In this document: piece after piece, positions 8,673 to 18,441 of the stretch
Numbering within the stretch: position 1 is the stretch's first letter
How the letters are laid out: each line of letters opens with the position of its first letter
Origin: Rhodococcus gordoniae
GTDB taxonomy: Bacteria > Actinomycetota > Actinomycetes > Mycobacteriales > Mycobacteriaceae
Direction: 5' to 3'
Length of the DNA stretch: 64,000 bases
NCBI RefSeq assembly: GCF_001646655.1
Contig: NZ_LPZN01000050.1
Coordinates: forward strand, 1 to 64,000
Notes under the pieces: model-generated
Told to the model about the DNA's origin: nothing
Databases searched by the model: none
What the model saw: the letters and a program-made list of their open reading frames with translations, nothing else
Position numbers and translations under genes: made by a program

Positions 8673-10301
8673 GTGACTCCGCCGCCTGTCGCGGGCGAAT
8701 GGAACGCCGGTGCACCCCGGTCACCGGCGGCGCATCATTTCGCCCCGGACCGGGTATCCGCCCCCGTGCATCCCGACCCGGACGATCCTGGCCGCCCCTC
8801 CCGGCAGATCCGGATCCGCGACCTCGCCGAGCACCTCCGCGATGTCCTGCGAGTCGGGCCGCCGGACGGTCACGACCGCGTGATCACCGGGATCAGCGAC
8901 GACTCCCGGACGGTGCAGCCGGGCGATCTGTACGTAGCGTTGCCCGGGCATCACGTCCACGGCCTGGACTTCGCGGCCGAAGCCGGCTCCCGCGGTGCGG
9001 TCGCGGGGCTCAGCGACCGGCCGTCGCATCTGCTGCCGACGTTCGTCGTCGATCGGCCTCGCGACGTGGTCGGTCCGCTGGCGTCGTGGATCCTCGGTCA
9101 TCCCTCCCACGACCTGCAGGTCCACGGCATCACCGGCACCAACGGCAAGACGAGCGCGACCTATCTCCTCGACACCGCGCTCTCCGCGAACGGTGTCGTG
9201 ACGGGCATGATCGGCGGTGTCGTCGTCCGCGGTCCCACCGGGGTTCGGGCCGCAACCCGCACGACCCCCGAGGCCGCGGTGGTGCACCGAACCCTCGCCG
9301 AGTTCCGCGACCAGGCTGTGCAGGCGGTGACGCTCGAGGTGTCTTCGCACGGCATCAGTCAGGGCCGCATCGACGGTGTGCGGTTCCGCACCGTCGCTTT
9401 CACCAATCTCGGACCCGACCACCTCGACTTCCACCACACGATGGAGCAGTACTTCGCCGCCAAGGCGGCACTGTTCACCGCGGATCGCGCGCAGGCCGCC
9501 GTGGTGAACATCGACGACGAGTACGGCCGACGCTTGGCGGCGTCGGCCGAGGTACCGGTGTGGACGCACTCGACCCGCGATGCCCGCGCCGACATATACG
9601 CGGACACGATCCGGTGCGACCTCCACGGCACCACCTTCACCGTGCACACGCCGGCCGGACGTGCGCCGGTGCGACTGTCTCTGCTCGGACCCCACCAGGT
9701 GGCCAATGCGCTGACGGCGCTCACCTCGGTGGCCGCCGCCGACGGAGACGTCCTGCACGCCGCGGCGGGTCTGGAAACCCTCGCGGGTGTGCCCGGACGA
9801 CTCGAACGCGTCGACGCCGGTGAAGGCGTTCTCGCGTTGGTCGACTACATGCACAACACGTCCGGGCAACGCGAACTGTTGCCGTTCCTCCGCTCGCTCG
9901 CTCCCGAGCGGCGGCTGGTTCTCGTCATCAGTGCGACCGGGGAGCGCGATCCCGGCAAGCGATCTCCGCTCGGCCACACCGCGGCGACCTACGCCGACGT
10001 CGTGGTCGTCACCGACGACAGTCCGCTCTCCGAAGACCCGCGCATTCTCCGGGAAGCGGTCGCCGAGGGTGCGCATGCCGCGCACGGTGCCCGCGTCGTC
10101 GTCGAACCCGACCGTCGCCGCGCCTTCGAGATCGCCGTCTCCCACACCGGTCCCGGAGATGTCGTCGTCGTGGCCGGGCGGGGATGCGAGCCACGCCTGG
10201 TCTCCGGGGAGAGGATTCAGTTGTTCGACGACCGGGACGAACTGCGGCGCGCGCTGCACCGCACGCACCGGAGGTCCACCTCGCGCGTGCCCCGCTGCTG
10301 A
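8673..10301 (+). CDS. MurE-like Mur ligase paralogue without the DNPR motif
   Basis: 542 residues from the GTG at 8673, or about 511 from the GTG at 8766, which removes a proline-rich, unlike-family N terminus and gives more room to the divergent selO. All ATP-ligase elements of MurE are present: the [16 protein letters not shown] domain 1, the P-loop [35 protein letters not shown] with the carbamylated lysine, and the C-terminal Rossmann domain. Two places differ from true MurE. The DNPR motif that holds the diaminopimelate carboxylate reads DSPL (within [10 protein letters not shown], about 10013-10042), and the usual DYAHTP reads DYMHNT. It therefore probably does not add meso-DAP to the cell-wall precursor. 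The gene is outside any cell-division cluster. Its substrate is unknown. Confidence 0.8.
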   Translation: MTPPPVAGEWNAGAPRSPAAHHFAPDRVSAPVHPDPDDPGRPSRQIRIRDLAEHLRDVLRVGPPDGHDRVITGISDDSRTVQPGDLYVALPGHHVHGLDFAAEAGSRGAVAGLSDRPSHLLPTFVVDRPRDVVGPLASWILGHPSHDLQVHGITGTNGKTSATYLLDTALSANGVVTGMIGGVVVRGPTGVRAATRTTPEAAVVHRTLAEFRDQAVQAVTLEVSSHGISQGRIDGVRFRTVAFTNLGPDHLDFHHTMEQYFAAKAALFTADRAQAAVVNIDDEYGRRLAASAEVPVWTHSTRDARADIYADTIRCDLHGTTFTVHTPAGRAPVRLSLLGPHQVANALTALTSVAAADGDVLHAAAGLETLAGVPGRLERVDAGEGVLALVDYMHNTSGQRELLPFLRSLAPERRLVLVISATGERDPGKRSPLGHTAATYADVVVVTDDSPLSEDPRILREAVAEGAHAAHGARVVVEPDRRRAFEIAVSHTGPGDVVVVAGRGCEPRLVSGERIQLFDDRDELRRALHRTHRRSTSRVPRC

Positions 10302-10315
10302 GGACTGCCGGGTTC

Positions 10316-11899
10316 CTAGGCCTGCAGGCCGGGTTGCCCGGACAGGATCGTGAACGACGCCTTCGTCGACACCGGCGCATCCGGTTCGGTGACCGTGTCC
10401 AGCACCCGGAAGTCGGCGTGCACGGCATCCGGGGTGATCGTGGTGCGCACATAGCCGCGGCGATCGTTGTAGAACCTCAGATGCGGATTCGCCTGCATAT
10501 GGCCGATCTGTGTCGCGCCGGTACCGTTGCCGTTCGACGTGATCGACGTGCACACCAGTTCCGAACCCACCACCGGGGCATCGGGGTCGGCGAAGTCGGC
10601 CTTGATGTCGTTGGCCCAGTGCCGGTGCACGTCGCCGGTGAGGACCACGGCGTTGCGTACCGGCGAGTCCACCCAGCCCTGCGTGATCCGGCGCCGCGAG
10701 GCGGCGTATCCGTCCCAGCCGTCCATGCTCACCTCGTCGGTGTCGGGGCTCGGATCCCTGTCCTGTTCGGCGAAGAACACCTGCTGGCCGAGGAAATCCC
10801 ACTGCGCGGTGGAGGTGCGGAAGCCGTCGAGCAACCACTGTTCCTGTTCGGTTCCTGTGAGTGTTCGTGCCTCATCGTGACGTTCTACAGCGTTCTTCTT
10901 CCAGCCGTCGCCGGCGGCCTGGTCGTCGCGGTACTGCCGGGTGTCGAGCATGTGGAAGTTGGCGAGATTCCCCCACCGGACCCGCCGGAAGATCTTCATG
11001 TCGTGTCCCGAGGGCGCCGACGAGGGTCGCAGCGGCATGTTCTCGTAGTAAGCCTGGAAGGCAGCTGCGCGGCGGGCGAGGAAGTTCTCGGTAGTGTCGT
11101 TACCCTCAGCGGCATCGGCATTCTCCGGAACGGGACCGGCCCAATTGTTGTCGACCTCGTGGTCGTCCCACACGACCAGCCAGGGCGCGACTGCATGGGC
11201 CGCCTGCAGATCGACGTCGGCTTTGTACTGCGCGTGACGTTGACGGTAGTTCGCCAGGGTGACGGTCTCGGGCCCGTCGAACGAACGCACGAGACCGGTG
11301 TCGCTCGTGTAGTCACCGCTGATGTACTCGTACTGATAATCCCCGAGGTGCAGAACGAGATCCGGATCGTCCTCCGCCATGCGCCGGTAGGCGGTGAAGT
11401 AACCGTGTTCGTACTGGGCACAACTCGCGAACGCCATCGTGAGGGCGGCCGGGATCTCGGTGGCGGCCGGTGTCGTCAGTGCCCGCCCCACCGCGCTCAT
11501 ATGGTTGCCGGTGCGGAACCGGTAGAAGTACTCCCGCCCGGGGCGCAGCCCGAACAGTTCGACGTGGACGGAGTGGGCGCTGTCGGGGACGGCCTGTTCG
11601 GTGCCGCGTGCGACGACGCGGGTCATCTTCTCGTCTTCCGCGACTTCCCATTGCACCGGAACGTTCCGATTCGGCATTCCACCGAGTCCGTCCTCGGCAA
11701 TCGGGTCGAGGGCGAGCCGCGTCCAGATGACGAATCCGTCCGGCGCGGGGTCGCCGGAGGCGACACCCAGCAAAAAGGGGTCGCCCTTCACTCCCGGTGC
11801 GGAGGCGCGCCCGTATCCGGTGACGCCGATGGAGGTAGCTGCGGTGACGACGGTGATTCCGAGTCCGGCCGTGAGGAACGATCTACGCGACAAAGGCAT
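10316..11899 (-). CDS. phoD: Tat-exported PhoD-type alkaline phosphatase
   Basis: 527 residues from the ATG at 11899, chosen because it begins a twin-arginine signal (MPLSRRSFLTAGLGITVV). PhoD enzymes hydrolyse phosphomono- and diesters using Ca/Fe centres. The N-terminal PhoD domain (FLLGVASGDPAPDGFVIWTRL) is followed by metal-ligand motifs HLGDYQYEY, VVWDDHEVDNNW and VLTGDVHRHWANDI. It acts outside the cytoplasm, presumably in phosphate scavenging. It converges on the Mur ligase gene with only 14 bp between stop codons. No recognisable Pho box was found in the short upstream gap before the VOC gene. Confidence 0.9.
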   Translation of the reverse strand: MPLSRRSFLTAGLGITVVTAATSIGVTGYGRASAPGVKGDPFLLGVASGDPAPDGFVIWTRLALDPIAEDGLGGMPNRNVPVQWEVAEDEKMTRVVARGTEQAVPDSAHSVHVELFGLRPGREYFYRFRTGNHMSAVGRALTTPAATEIPAALTMAFASCAQYEHGYFTAYRRMAEDDPDLVLHLGDYQYEYISGDYTSDTGLVRSFDGPETVTLANYRQRHAQYKADVDLQAAHAVAPWLVVWDDHEVDNNWAGPVPENADAAEGNDTTENFLARRAAAFQAYYENMPLRPSSAPSGHDMKIFRRVRWGNLANFHMLDTRQYRDDQAAGDGWKKNAVERHDEARTLTGTEQEQWLLDGFRTSTAQWDFLGQQVFFAEQDRDPSPDTDEVSMDGWDGYAASRRRITQGWVDSPVRNAVVLTGDVHRHWANDIKADFADPDAPVVGSELVCTSITSNGNGTGATQIGHMQANPHLRFYNDRRGYVRTTITPDAVHADFRVLDTVTEPDAPVSTKASFTILSGQPGLQA

Positions 11900-12052
11900 G
11901 GTCACGAAAGGTAATGGTCGAATCTCTTTCTCACGGAATGCGTTACCGAACGCGGGGAGAACTCTCGGAAACATTTGGGGATTCGCCGACAGGGGTGGGC
12001 ACAATCGCCTCGAGGTCTACGATGAGGAGGGCTTCGGACGGAGGAAACTGTC

Positions 12053-12448
12053 ATGGCTTTTCCTGCACTCACCCACGTCGCCGTCACCGTCTCGGATCTG
12101 GCTGCGAGCACCGCGTGGTACTCGAATCTCTTCGACGCCATGCCCGCCCTCGACGAGGACGACGAATCGGGCACCTTCCACCACGCGGTCTTCGCGCTCG
12201 ACGGCGGCACGCTGTTCGGCTTGCACACCCATTCCGGGTCGCCACCGCAGGGGTCTTTCGACGAACGGAACACGGGGCTCGACCATATCGCGTTCGGTTG
12301 CACGGCGAGCGAGCTCGAGAAGTGGCGCGAGCGGCTCGACAGTCTAGGAATCCCGCACGGGGACATCAAGAACGCGGCGTACGGCTCCGGGCTGTCGTTC
12401 CGCGATCCCGACAACATCGCGCTCGAATTCTTCGCGCCACCGAGCTGA
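12053..12448 (+). CDS. VOC-family (glyoxalase/dioxygenase fold) protein
   Basis: 131 residues. A paired beta-alpha-beta-beta-beta fold can be read: FPALTHVAVTVSDLAASTAWYSNLF at the start, and TGLDHIAFGCTASELEKW with LSFRDPDNIALEFFAP at the end. The two histidines (in LTHVAV and LDHIAF) and the terminal glutamate (in ALEFF) are at the usual metal-ligand places of vicinal-oxygen-chelate enzymes. A GGA-rich ribosome site precedes the ATG. It could be a glyoxalase, a fosfomycin-type thiol transferase or a ring-cleavage enzyme; no context decides this. Confidence 0.8.
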   Translation: MAFPALTHVAVTVSDLAASTAWYSNLFDAMPALDEDDESGTFHHAVFALDGGTLFGLHTHSGSPPQGSFDERNTGLDHIAFGCTASELEKWRERLDSLGIPHGDIKNAAYGSGLSFRDPDNIALEFFAPPS

Positions 12449-12462
12449 TCGTCCCTGCACGT

Positions 12463-12478
12463 CGGTGGATATCCACCG
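12463..12478. promoter_or_regulatory. perfect 16-bp palindrome, candidate protein-binding site
   Basis: CGGTGGATATCCACCG is a perfect palindrome without a loop, 15 bp after the VOC stop and just beyond the end of the UGA-interrupted small frame on the other strand. The lack of a spacer argues for a dimeric regulator site rather than a terminator. No regulator can be assigned. Confidence 0.35.
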
Positions 12479-12498
12479 CGGCTACATACTCTCCGGCG

Positions 12499-12741
12499 TC
12501 ATCTCCGCCGCGGACGATAGATCGACGTCGCCCACCGAACAGCGTCCTCGAGTCGCCGTTCGCTCATCTCGAACACGTCGTCGAACTCCGGCTTCACCGA
12601 CTCACACGGGCAGTAACCGTTGGCAGGGCCGGCGCAGGTGGAGAGGACGGCCCCACCATCGACGACGAAGGCCTCGGAGTAGATCTCGCATGCGAGTCAC
12701 CGATTCGCCAGGACCCTGTGGGTAGCCTTCACTTCGTACAC
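12499..12741 (-). pseudogene. small reading frame interrupted by one in-frame TGA
   Basis: A strong ribosome site AGGAGG (12755-12750) lies 8 nt before a GTG at 12741. The frame reads YEVKATHRVLANR, then TGA (12699-12697, codon 15), then continues without a further stop for 65 codons to the TGA at 12499. The downstream part looks protein-like: CEIYSEAFVVDGG, a cysteine group STCAGPANGYCPCES, and a helical end DDVFEMSERRLEDAVRWATS. The simplest reading is a nonsense mutation (TGG to TGA) in a small gene of unknown family. UGA decoding as selenocysteine is possible but unsupported. I do not recognise a family. Confidence 0.35.
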
Positions 12742-13595
12742 CTTCATCACCTCCTCGCAGGCCCGAATGTTCGAACCGGTACTTCGCAAACTTGCAGACC
12801 CCCGCTGCGAACCTCTCGAGTCGAATAGTCGCGCCCGCCGACCGATTGTCCGGCCGCGCGTCTCTCGGCGTCACTCTGCATCGCGTCTCGCAGGCAGCCA
12901 TGGGAGCGAGGCCGAGCAGTTGCAGCGAGTTTCCGACAATGCGACGGCATGTACGCCGTACCGCACCGACTCGGCGAGCAACGCGTTCAAGAGCGGTATC
13001 TGTCGCGGAACACCGACATTTCTACGCCACGGACCTGTTCCTCGACGAGTTCGAAGGGAGCATCCGGCGCAGTGGCTTCCGCACGCGCGTGGGGAGACCG
13101 GTGGAGGTCGAGCATCCATCACGCCTTTCCGAAGAAGGTTCGATCTGCACGGGCCGTCGCTTCTCGGACAGCGGTGCCGACCGATCACCGTCGATGTTCG
13201 ACGGGCCGGCCGTTCACCGCGCAGCCACTCTCCGAGCGGCCACCGAGCTGTTCATTGCATCCGTCGTCGTAGGTCGTCGATGTCGAGAGCTTGTTTCTTG
13301 ATATCGGGGCGATGCTCACGCTGTGGTTCAGGTCTCACTGGGCGGCAGCACAGCGTCGGGTTGCAGTGACTTCGGGCGTCCGCAACACAACCGGCGGAAG
13401 ACCGCCGATGATGGACTCCGGGTAGCGACTCGTCGAGAACTGTTCCTGGACTTGAACTCCCCGGCCATCCCACCCGAATCCTGGCTACCGGGAATGCAAC
13501 CGAAGTGATGGCGACCACCTGACTACTCTTCCACCGACAAGCTCCGGCCTCACACCGAAGGCCGAGCGTGACGGCGAGTAGTGGAGAGCTTTCAG

Positions 13596-14357
13596 ATGAG
13601 TGAACTGGACGGGAAGATCGCGCTCATTACCGGCGCAGGCCAGGGTGTCGGGCAGGGAATTGCGTTTGCGTTGGCCAAGCAGGGCGCGTCGATCGCGGTG
13701 GTCGGTCGCACCGAATCGAAGTTGATCGAGACCTGCGAGCAAATCCGGCAGTTCGGTGGTCGGGGCGAGCCGATCGTCGCCGACATTGCGGACGGCGACC
13801 AGATCACAAGGTCGGTCGCCGAAACGGTCGACTTGTTCGGTGGCATCGACATCCTGGTCAACAATGCCAGTCTCAATCCGCTCGGCGACATCCTCGACCT
13901 CGATCCCGAGAGACTTGCGGCCGGGCTGAACTCAGGTCCTGTGGCGACGTTGCGAACCATGCAAGCCTGCTATCCGCACATGAAGGCACGCGGTGGCGGA
14001 GCGGTGGTCAACATGGTCAGTTCCGTCGCAGTGCGCTGGGACGCCAGCAACTACGGTGGTTACGCGGCCGTCAAAGAGAGTGTGCGCGCTTTGACGCGAG
14101 CGGCTGCGTGCGAGTGGGGCAAGGATGGCATCCGGGTCAACGCAGTCGCCCCACACGCCCGGACACCAGGCCTCGAGCGATGGATCGCCGCCCGTCCCGA
14201 GGAGGCGGCAGCATTCATTGCGAGCATTCCGATGCGGAGAATCGGTGATGCCGAAAGCGATATCGGCCGGGCAGTGGCATTTCTGGTCGGCCCGGATGCC
14301 GGATACCTCACCGGTGCGACGATTCCGCTCGACGGCGGCCAGTCCCGCTGGGGCTGA
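13596..14357 (+). CDS. SDR-family oxidoreductase
   Basis: 253 residues from the ATG at 13596, which has GGAGAG about 7 nt upstream; a GTG at 13581 is the alternative. It is a classical short-chain dehydrogenase: cofactor loop ALITGAGQGVGQGIAFAL, NNAS, catalytic serine in VNMVSSVAV, YAAVK (YxxxK), and the C-terminal YLTGATIPLDGGQSRWG. It probably oxidises or reduces a hydroxy/keto group of a CoA-bound or free intermediate of the pathway encoded in this region. It is the first gene of the accessory catabolic block and is followed after about 330 bp by an enoyl-CoA hydratase on the same strand. Confidence 0.88.
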   Translation: MSELDGKIALITGAGQGVGQGIAFALAKQGASIAVVGRTESKLIETCEQIRQFGGRGEPIVADIADGDQITRSVAETVDLFGGIDILVNNASLNPLGDILDLDPERLAAGLNSGPVATLRTMQACYPHMKARGGGAVVNMVSSVAVRWDASNYGGYAAVKESVRALTRAAACEWGKDGIRVNAVAPHARTPGLERWIAARPEEAAAFIASIPMRRIGDAESDIGRAVAFLVGPDAGYLTGATIPLDGGQSRWG

Positions 14358-14689
14358 CCCTGGAAGGGTCGCCGTTCGACCGGCGGTGTCGAGGCAGATG
14401 GCGCTGCCCCCGTCGAGAGGATCAAGTCGAGTCGCGGATAGCGGTGTAACGCGGCCCTCGCACCCCCGGCTCTGATGGGGGGTCCGCTTCCGGCGAACAT
14501 GTCTCGGTCTGCCGTCATCGGGTAGGTTGTCGTCGCCGGCGCGCCGACCATCATCGTCGGACAGGTCCGTTCTGCAGGTATGTTCAGCGCTCGGTTTCGA
14601 ATGCCGGTCTTCAAGAGTCGGATTGTCACCTGACCGTCGCCCCTGATGTTGTGACGAGATCTTTGACGATAGATGGAATGGGAAGTGCT

Positions 14690-15484
14690 ATGGCAACGCC
14701 AGACGAAGAAAAGAATGTCGTACTGCTCCACCGCGATGGACCCGTAGGAGTTATCACCCTGAATCGGCCGCAGGTGCTCAATGCCGTCAACGCTGCGGTG
14801 TCCGATGCACTGGGCGCTGCTCTCGACGAGATCGATCGTGACCCCGACCTGCGAGTCGGCGTCCTGACGGGATCGGGACGGGCGTTCTGTGCCGGTGCCG
14901 ATCTGAAGGCCTTTGCCGATGGCGGATCCGTACTGCCGACGAACCATCCCGAGTGGGGATTTGCCGGCTTGGTCGAGCACTACGTGTCCAAGCCCCTGAT
15001 CGCCGCCGTCAACGGCGTGGCGGCCGGCGGCGGTACCGAAATCGTGCTCGCCTGTGACCTCGCCGTGCTCAGTTCTGAGGCCACGCTCGGATTGCCGGAG
15101 GTCAAACGCGGTCTCATCGCCGGAGGCGGTGGGCTCATCCGCCTCCCCAATCAGATCCCTCCCAAGATCGCTGCGCACGCAGTATTCACCGGCGAACCGA
15201 TCTCGGCCGAGACGGCACTTCGCTGGGGATTGGCCAACGTCGTCGTTTCACCCTCGGAGGTGCTGCCCGAAGCCTTACGTCTGGCCCACGCCATCGCTGC
15301 CAACGCACCCATCGCGGTACAGGCGAGCAAGAAGATCATCTCGCAGGGACAAGCGTCCGGACTCGAAAACACGATCTGGAAAGTCAATTCGGCAGAGTCC
15401 GACGCCGTGTGCGCCAGCGAGGACGCGCTGGAAGGCGCCGCCGCGTTCACCGAGAAACGACCGCCCGTGTGGCGGAACTGCTGA
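14690..15484 (+). CDS. enoyl-CoA hydratase/isomerase family protein
   Basis: 264 residues from the ATG at 14690 (MATPDEEKN), with GGGAA 8 nt upstream; starts at 14678 and 14651 are in frame but less likely. Crotonase fold: VGVITLNRPQVLNAVNAAV at the N terminus, oxyanion hole segment GRAFCAGADLKAFA, GVAAGGGTEIVLACDLAV, and a catalytic glutamate in GLPEVKRGLIAGGGG. It likely hydrates a trans-2-enoyl-CoA in the catabolic pathway of this block. The gene stands alone, followed by about 750 bp without a recognised gene. Confidence 0.88.
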   Translation: MATPDEEKNVVLLHRDGPVGVITLNRPQVLNAVNAAVSDALGAALDEIDRDPDLRVGVLTGSGRAFCAGADLKAFADGGSVLPTNHPEWGFAGLVEHYVSKPLIAAVNGVAAGGGTEIVLACDLAVLSSEATLGLPEVKRGLIAGGGGLIRLPNQIPPKIAAHAVFTGEPISAETALRWGLANVVVSPSEVLPEALRLAHAIAANAPIAVQASKKIISQGQASGLENTIWKVNSAESDAVCASEDALEGAAAFTEKRPPVWRNC

Positions 15485-16234
15485 CCGCACAACGTCCTGC
15501 TGCGCACCCGTTCGTGAAACGCCTCGGAGTCGCGAGGAGGCACCACGACTCCGAGGCGAGCGACGTCCGCTCCCCAGGATTCCCTCGCCGTTGAACGAAT
15601 CGAGCTGCGCGACCGACCGATCGGGAGTCGTGGTCTCAGTGTCGATTCGGCAGAATCAAGCTGTCGATGACGGGCGTGTCGCGCACTTCCTACTTCCGTC
15701 GTACTCGGGAATGTACCCGCACGTGTTCGACCCTCGAGGTCCCATCGGCATGTCGGCCTTCGAGGTCGTCCCCAGCAGGTCGTCGTCCGAGGCCGACGTG
15801 GAAACTGGTCGATACCTTCCCGACTGCGTGAACTCTCGCAGACCGCACTGCCGGATGCAGCGCTTCATACTTTCCTCAGGGACGGCTACAGCAAAGCCGG
15901 CGCCGAAGCGCCTGCCGTCCTCCCTCTCCGCAGGGGCGCCACTGCGCCTGTGCCCTCGGCATGGGATGCAGACCACAGATGCTTTCTATCGGGTCGACGG
16001 TCCTCTCAGCACACCCGACATCCGGTAAACGCAGTCGTTCTGATCACCGACGGTGCACCCTGCGCCGGCAGGTCACGCCGCCGCACTCGACTGTCGAGAA
16101 CGAGCTCTACAGCTGCCGTCGACACCGTGCCCGACACCGTTCCTGACTGCCACCCATCACGGCGAACTCATTCCGAAACAGTCAGTGAGTAAACGTTATC
16201 GAGGCCGGATCAGGCTCGGACGGCGTATGCGGTC
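15485..16234. other. 750-bp interval without a recognisable gene
   Basis: Between the enoyl-CoA hydratase (+) and the convergent acyl-CoA dehydrogenase (-). Open frames of up to about 100 codons exist on both strands, but none shows a consistent protein pattern or a family motif. No clear hairpin terminator was found. It is probably decayed sequence. Confidence 0.4.
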
Positions 16235-18439
16235 TTATCGGGGCAATCCGAGTACGCGACGGGCGATCACGTTGAGCTGAATCTCGATGGTACCGCCGCC
16301 GAACAGGACTGCAGGCAGGCCGATGTGGTCGATCATGTGCCCGCCCTCGTCGACGGCTCCGGCCGGGCCGAGTAGCGAGACAAGCGCTCGCGAACCGTCC
16401 CGTTGCGCGATCGCACTGAAAACTTTCTGCACGCTGATCTCCGCGCCGACGTCGAGACCGGACAGACGACCCTGCACACTACGCAAGTTCATTGCCGACA
16501 AAGCCATCTCGCGGGCGGTGTTACGCCCGAGAGTACGCAGCGCCGCGTCGTCTCCTGCAGCGTGCCGGCCGGACTCGACGAGACCGCGTACGCGTGCGGC
16601 GGAGCCGTGCGCGAGTTCGGTCCCCATGTTGAGTCTCTCGTTGGCCAGCGTCGTGGCCGCGAGCCGCCAGCCCTGACCCGGTTCGGCGACGAGGCAGTCG
16701 TCGGGCACGAAGACATCGTCGAAGAACACCTCGTTGAACTCGGCTTTTCCGGTCGCCTGTCGCAGCGGCCGCACATCGAGTCCCTCGCTCTGCATGTCGA
16801 TGAGGAAGTAGGAGATGCCTTCGTGTTTCGGCACATCGGGATTCGTTCGCGCAAGACAGATACCCCAGTCAGCCTGATGCGCAAGCGAATTCCATACCTT
16901 CTGACCTGCGATCACCCAGCCGCCGTCCACCTTGCGGGCGCGGGTGGACAATCCTGCCAGGTCCGAGCCGGCGCCCGGCTCGCTGAACAACTGACACCAG
17001 ACGATCTCGCTCCGGAGCGTGGGAGCAACGAACCGCCGCTGTTGGTCCTCGGTGCCGTGGAGCAACAGTGTCGGCAGGACCCATTCCCCGATCACAGTGG
17101 TGGGTTGTTCGAGTCCGCGGCGCGCGAATTCGTCCGCGATCACGGCCTGTTCGTGCGGCGTGGCTGCCAACCCGTACGGCAGAGGGTAGTGCGGCGCGAC
17201 GAAACCGGCTTCGGCCAATCGGGCTCGGCGTGCACCGCCGCGCGCCGGCGCCCACCCCTCGGTGTACACCGCGTCGTCCGGAAGCGAGAGCACTTCGTCG
17301 AGGACCTCCCCGACGCGCTCTCGCAGTTCCGGAAGGGCGTCCGTACCGACCAGCGAGAAATCGCGAGCGCTGGACATCGCGAGCTCGCCGAGCCGGCGGG
17401 CCCAGACCTCTTCCGGGCCGACGATCGAGGTGATCGACAGCGCTCGCCGCCAGTACAGGTGCGCATCGTGCTCCCAGGTGAAGCCGATACCGCCGAGCAG
17501 AGTGACACACTCCAGAGCGATGTCGACGGCAGCCGGCACAGCCGTCACGGCTGCCTGTGCGGCCGCGAGCCGCTGCTGTTCTCGACCGTGCAGTTCCGAT
17601 CGCGCGGCATCCCATGCAGCGGCAGCAGCGATGTCACGCCGTACCAGCATCATCGCCGCCTTGTGCTGCACGGCTTGGAAGCTCCCCACCGGCCGGCCGA
17701 ACTGGTGCCGGTTGCGGACGTGGTCGACGGCCGTGTCCAGCGCCCACGCTGCGATCCCGGCGGCCTCGGCACCGAGCAAGGTGTTGACGATCAGGTGCAC
17801 ATCGTCCCTCTCGACCGGCGGCAGCAGGTGCTCGGCGGTCACCACCTCGCCGGAGAGTCGCAACCGCCCGATCGATCGAGTGAGGTCCACACCCTCGGCA
17901 ACTTCGATCTCTCCGGCAGTCGAGGGAAGCCGGAACCACACCCACGCGCCATCGGCGGTGGTGGCACACACGATCACCTCGTCGGCGCCCGGCAATCCGA
18001 GCACCGGTTCGGAAAGGCCCGTTACGGTCCATCCCTGCTCGACGGGCGTCGCGACGAGTCCGGGCACGGTGACTGCGGCACCGGTCGCACCGTCGACGAA
18101 CCGGCGCAGGAGATCCGTGACGACCTCGCCCGAAGGGAGTGTGGCGATCAGTGCGCTGGCGATGACGGTAGATACCCACGGACCCGGCGCAAGGGCACGA
18201 CCGAACTGCTCGGCCACGACGGCGAGCTCCGGGAGACCGGCGCCGGCACCGTGATCTTCCTCGGCCAGATGCAAAGCATGCAGGCCTTGCTGGACGCATG
18301 CGTCCCAGATCTCGGGCCGTTTCCCCTCCGCAAGTTCCGCGAATGTCTCACGGGTGCGTGCGATCGGTGCGTGACGGCGGGCCAGGCCGGCAACGGCGTC
18401 GGCAAGGTCACGATGGTCTGCGTCAAGAGCGATGGCCAT
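16235..18439 (-). CDS. fused double-domain acyl-CoA dehydrogenase (FadE34/ChsE3-like)
   Basis: 734 residues from the ATG at 18439, 2 bp after the thiolase stop, so the two genes are translationally coupled. It is about twice the normal acyl-CoA dehydrogenase length and contains two tandem modules: residues 1 to about 340 (ending LLGGIGFTWEHDAHLYWRRAL) and about 370 to 734 (LFSEPGAGSDLAGLSTRARK, GQKVWNSLAHQADWG, final FGGGTIEIQLNVIARRVLG). This layout is that of FadE34/ChsE3, which gives one FAD site per chain and acts on branched steroid side-chain acyl-CoAs. In the block it would introduce the 2,3 double bond before hydration by a MaoC or crotonase enzyme. The exact substrate is not known. 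Confidence 0.88.
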   Translation of the reverse strand: MAIALDADHRDLADAVAGLARRHAPIARTRETFAELAEGKRPEIWDACVQQGLHALHLAEEDHGAGAGLPELAVVAEQFGRALAPGPWVSTVIASALIATLPSGEVVTDLLRRFVDGATGAAVTVPGLVATPVEQGWTVTGLSEPVLGLPGADEVIVCATTADGAWVWFRLPSTAGEIEVAEGVDLTRSIGRLRLSGEVVTAEHLLPPVERDDVHLIVNTLLGAEAAGIAAWALDTAVDHVRNRHQFGRPVGSFQAVQHKAAMMLVRRDIAAAAAWDAARSELHGREQQRLAAAQAAVTAVPAAVDIALECVTLLGGIGFTWEHDAHLYWRRALSITSIVGPEEVWARRLGELAMSSARDFSLVGTDALPELRERVGEVLDEVLSLPDDAVYTEGWAPARGGARRARLAEAGFVAPHYPLPYGLAATPHEQAVIADEFARRGLEQPTTVIGEWVLPTLLLHGTEDQQRRFVAPTLRSEIVWCQLFSEPGAGSDLAGLSTRARKVDGGWVIAGQKVWNSLAHQADWGICLARTNPDVPKHEGISYFLIDMQSEGLDVRPLRQATGKAEFNEVFFDDVFVPDDCLVAEPGQGWRLAATTLANERLNMGTELAHGSAARVRGLVESGRHAAGDDAALRTLGRNTAREMALSAMNLRSVQGRLSGLDVGAEISVQKVFSAIAQRDGSRALVSLLGPAGAVDEGGHMIDHIGLPAVLFGGGTIEIQLNVIARRVLGLPR

Positions 18440-18441
18440 GT

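Larger units (their letters stand above)
12449..13595. other. gene-poor, decayed DNA at the left border of the catabolic block
   Basis: About 1.15 kb without an intact recognisable gene. It contains a perfect palindrome (12463-12478) and a small reading frame with a strong ribosome site but an internal TGA (12499-12741). Between 12780 and 13595 I see only short mixed open frames on both strands, none of which resembles a known family. The composition is less regular than in the flanking genes. It looks like the scar of insertion and decay at the edge of the accessory region that begins with the SDR gene. Confidence 0.5.

Noticed and set aside
14060-15178. 372-codon minus-strand frame between the SDR and enoyl-CoA hydratase genes
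   Set aside because: It overlaps two real genes and no family pattern is visible; a gene there would cover the hydratase promoter.
15656-15976. Possible small minus-strand gene between the hydratase and the fused dehydrogenase
   Set aside because: No ribosome site, uneven composition and no similarity to a known family that I can recognise.
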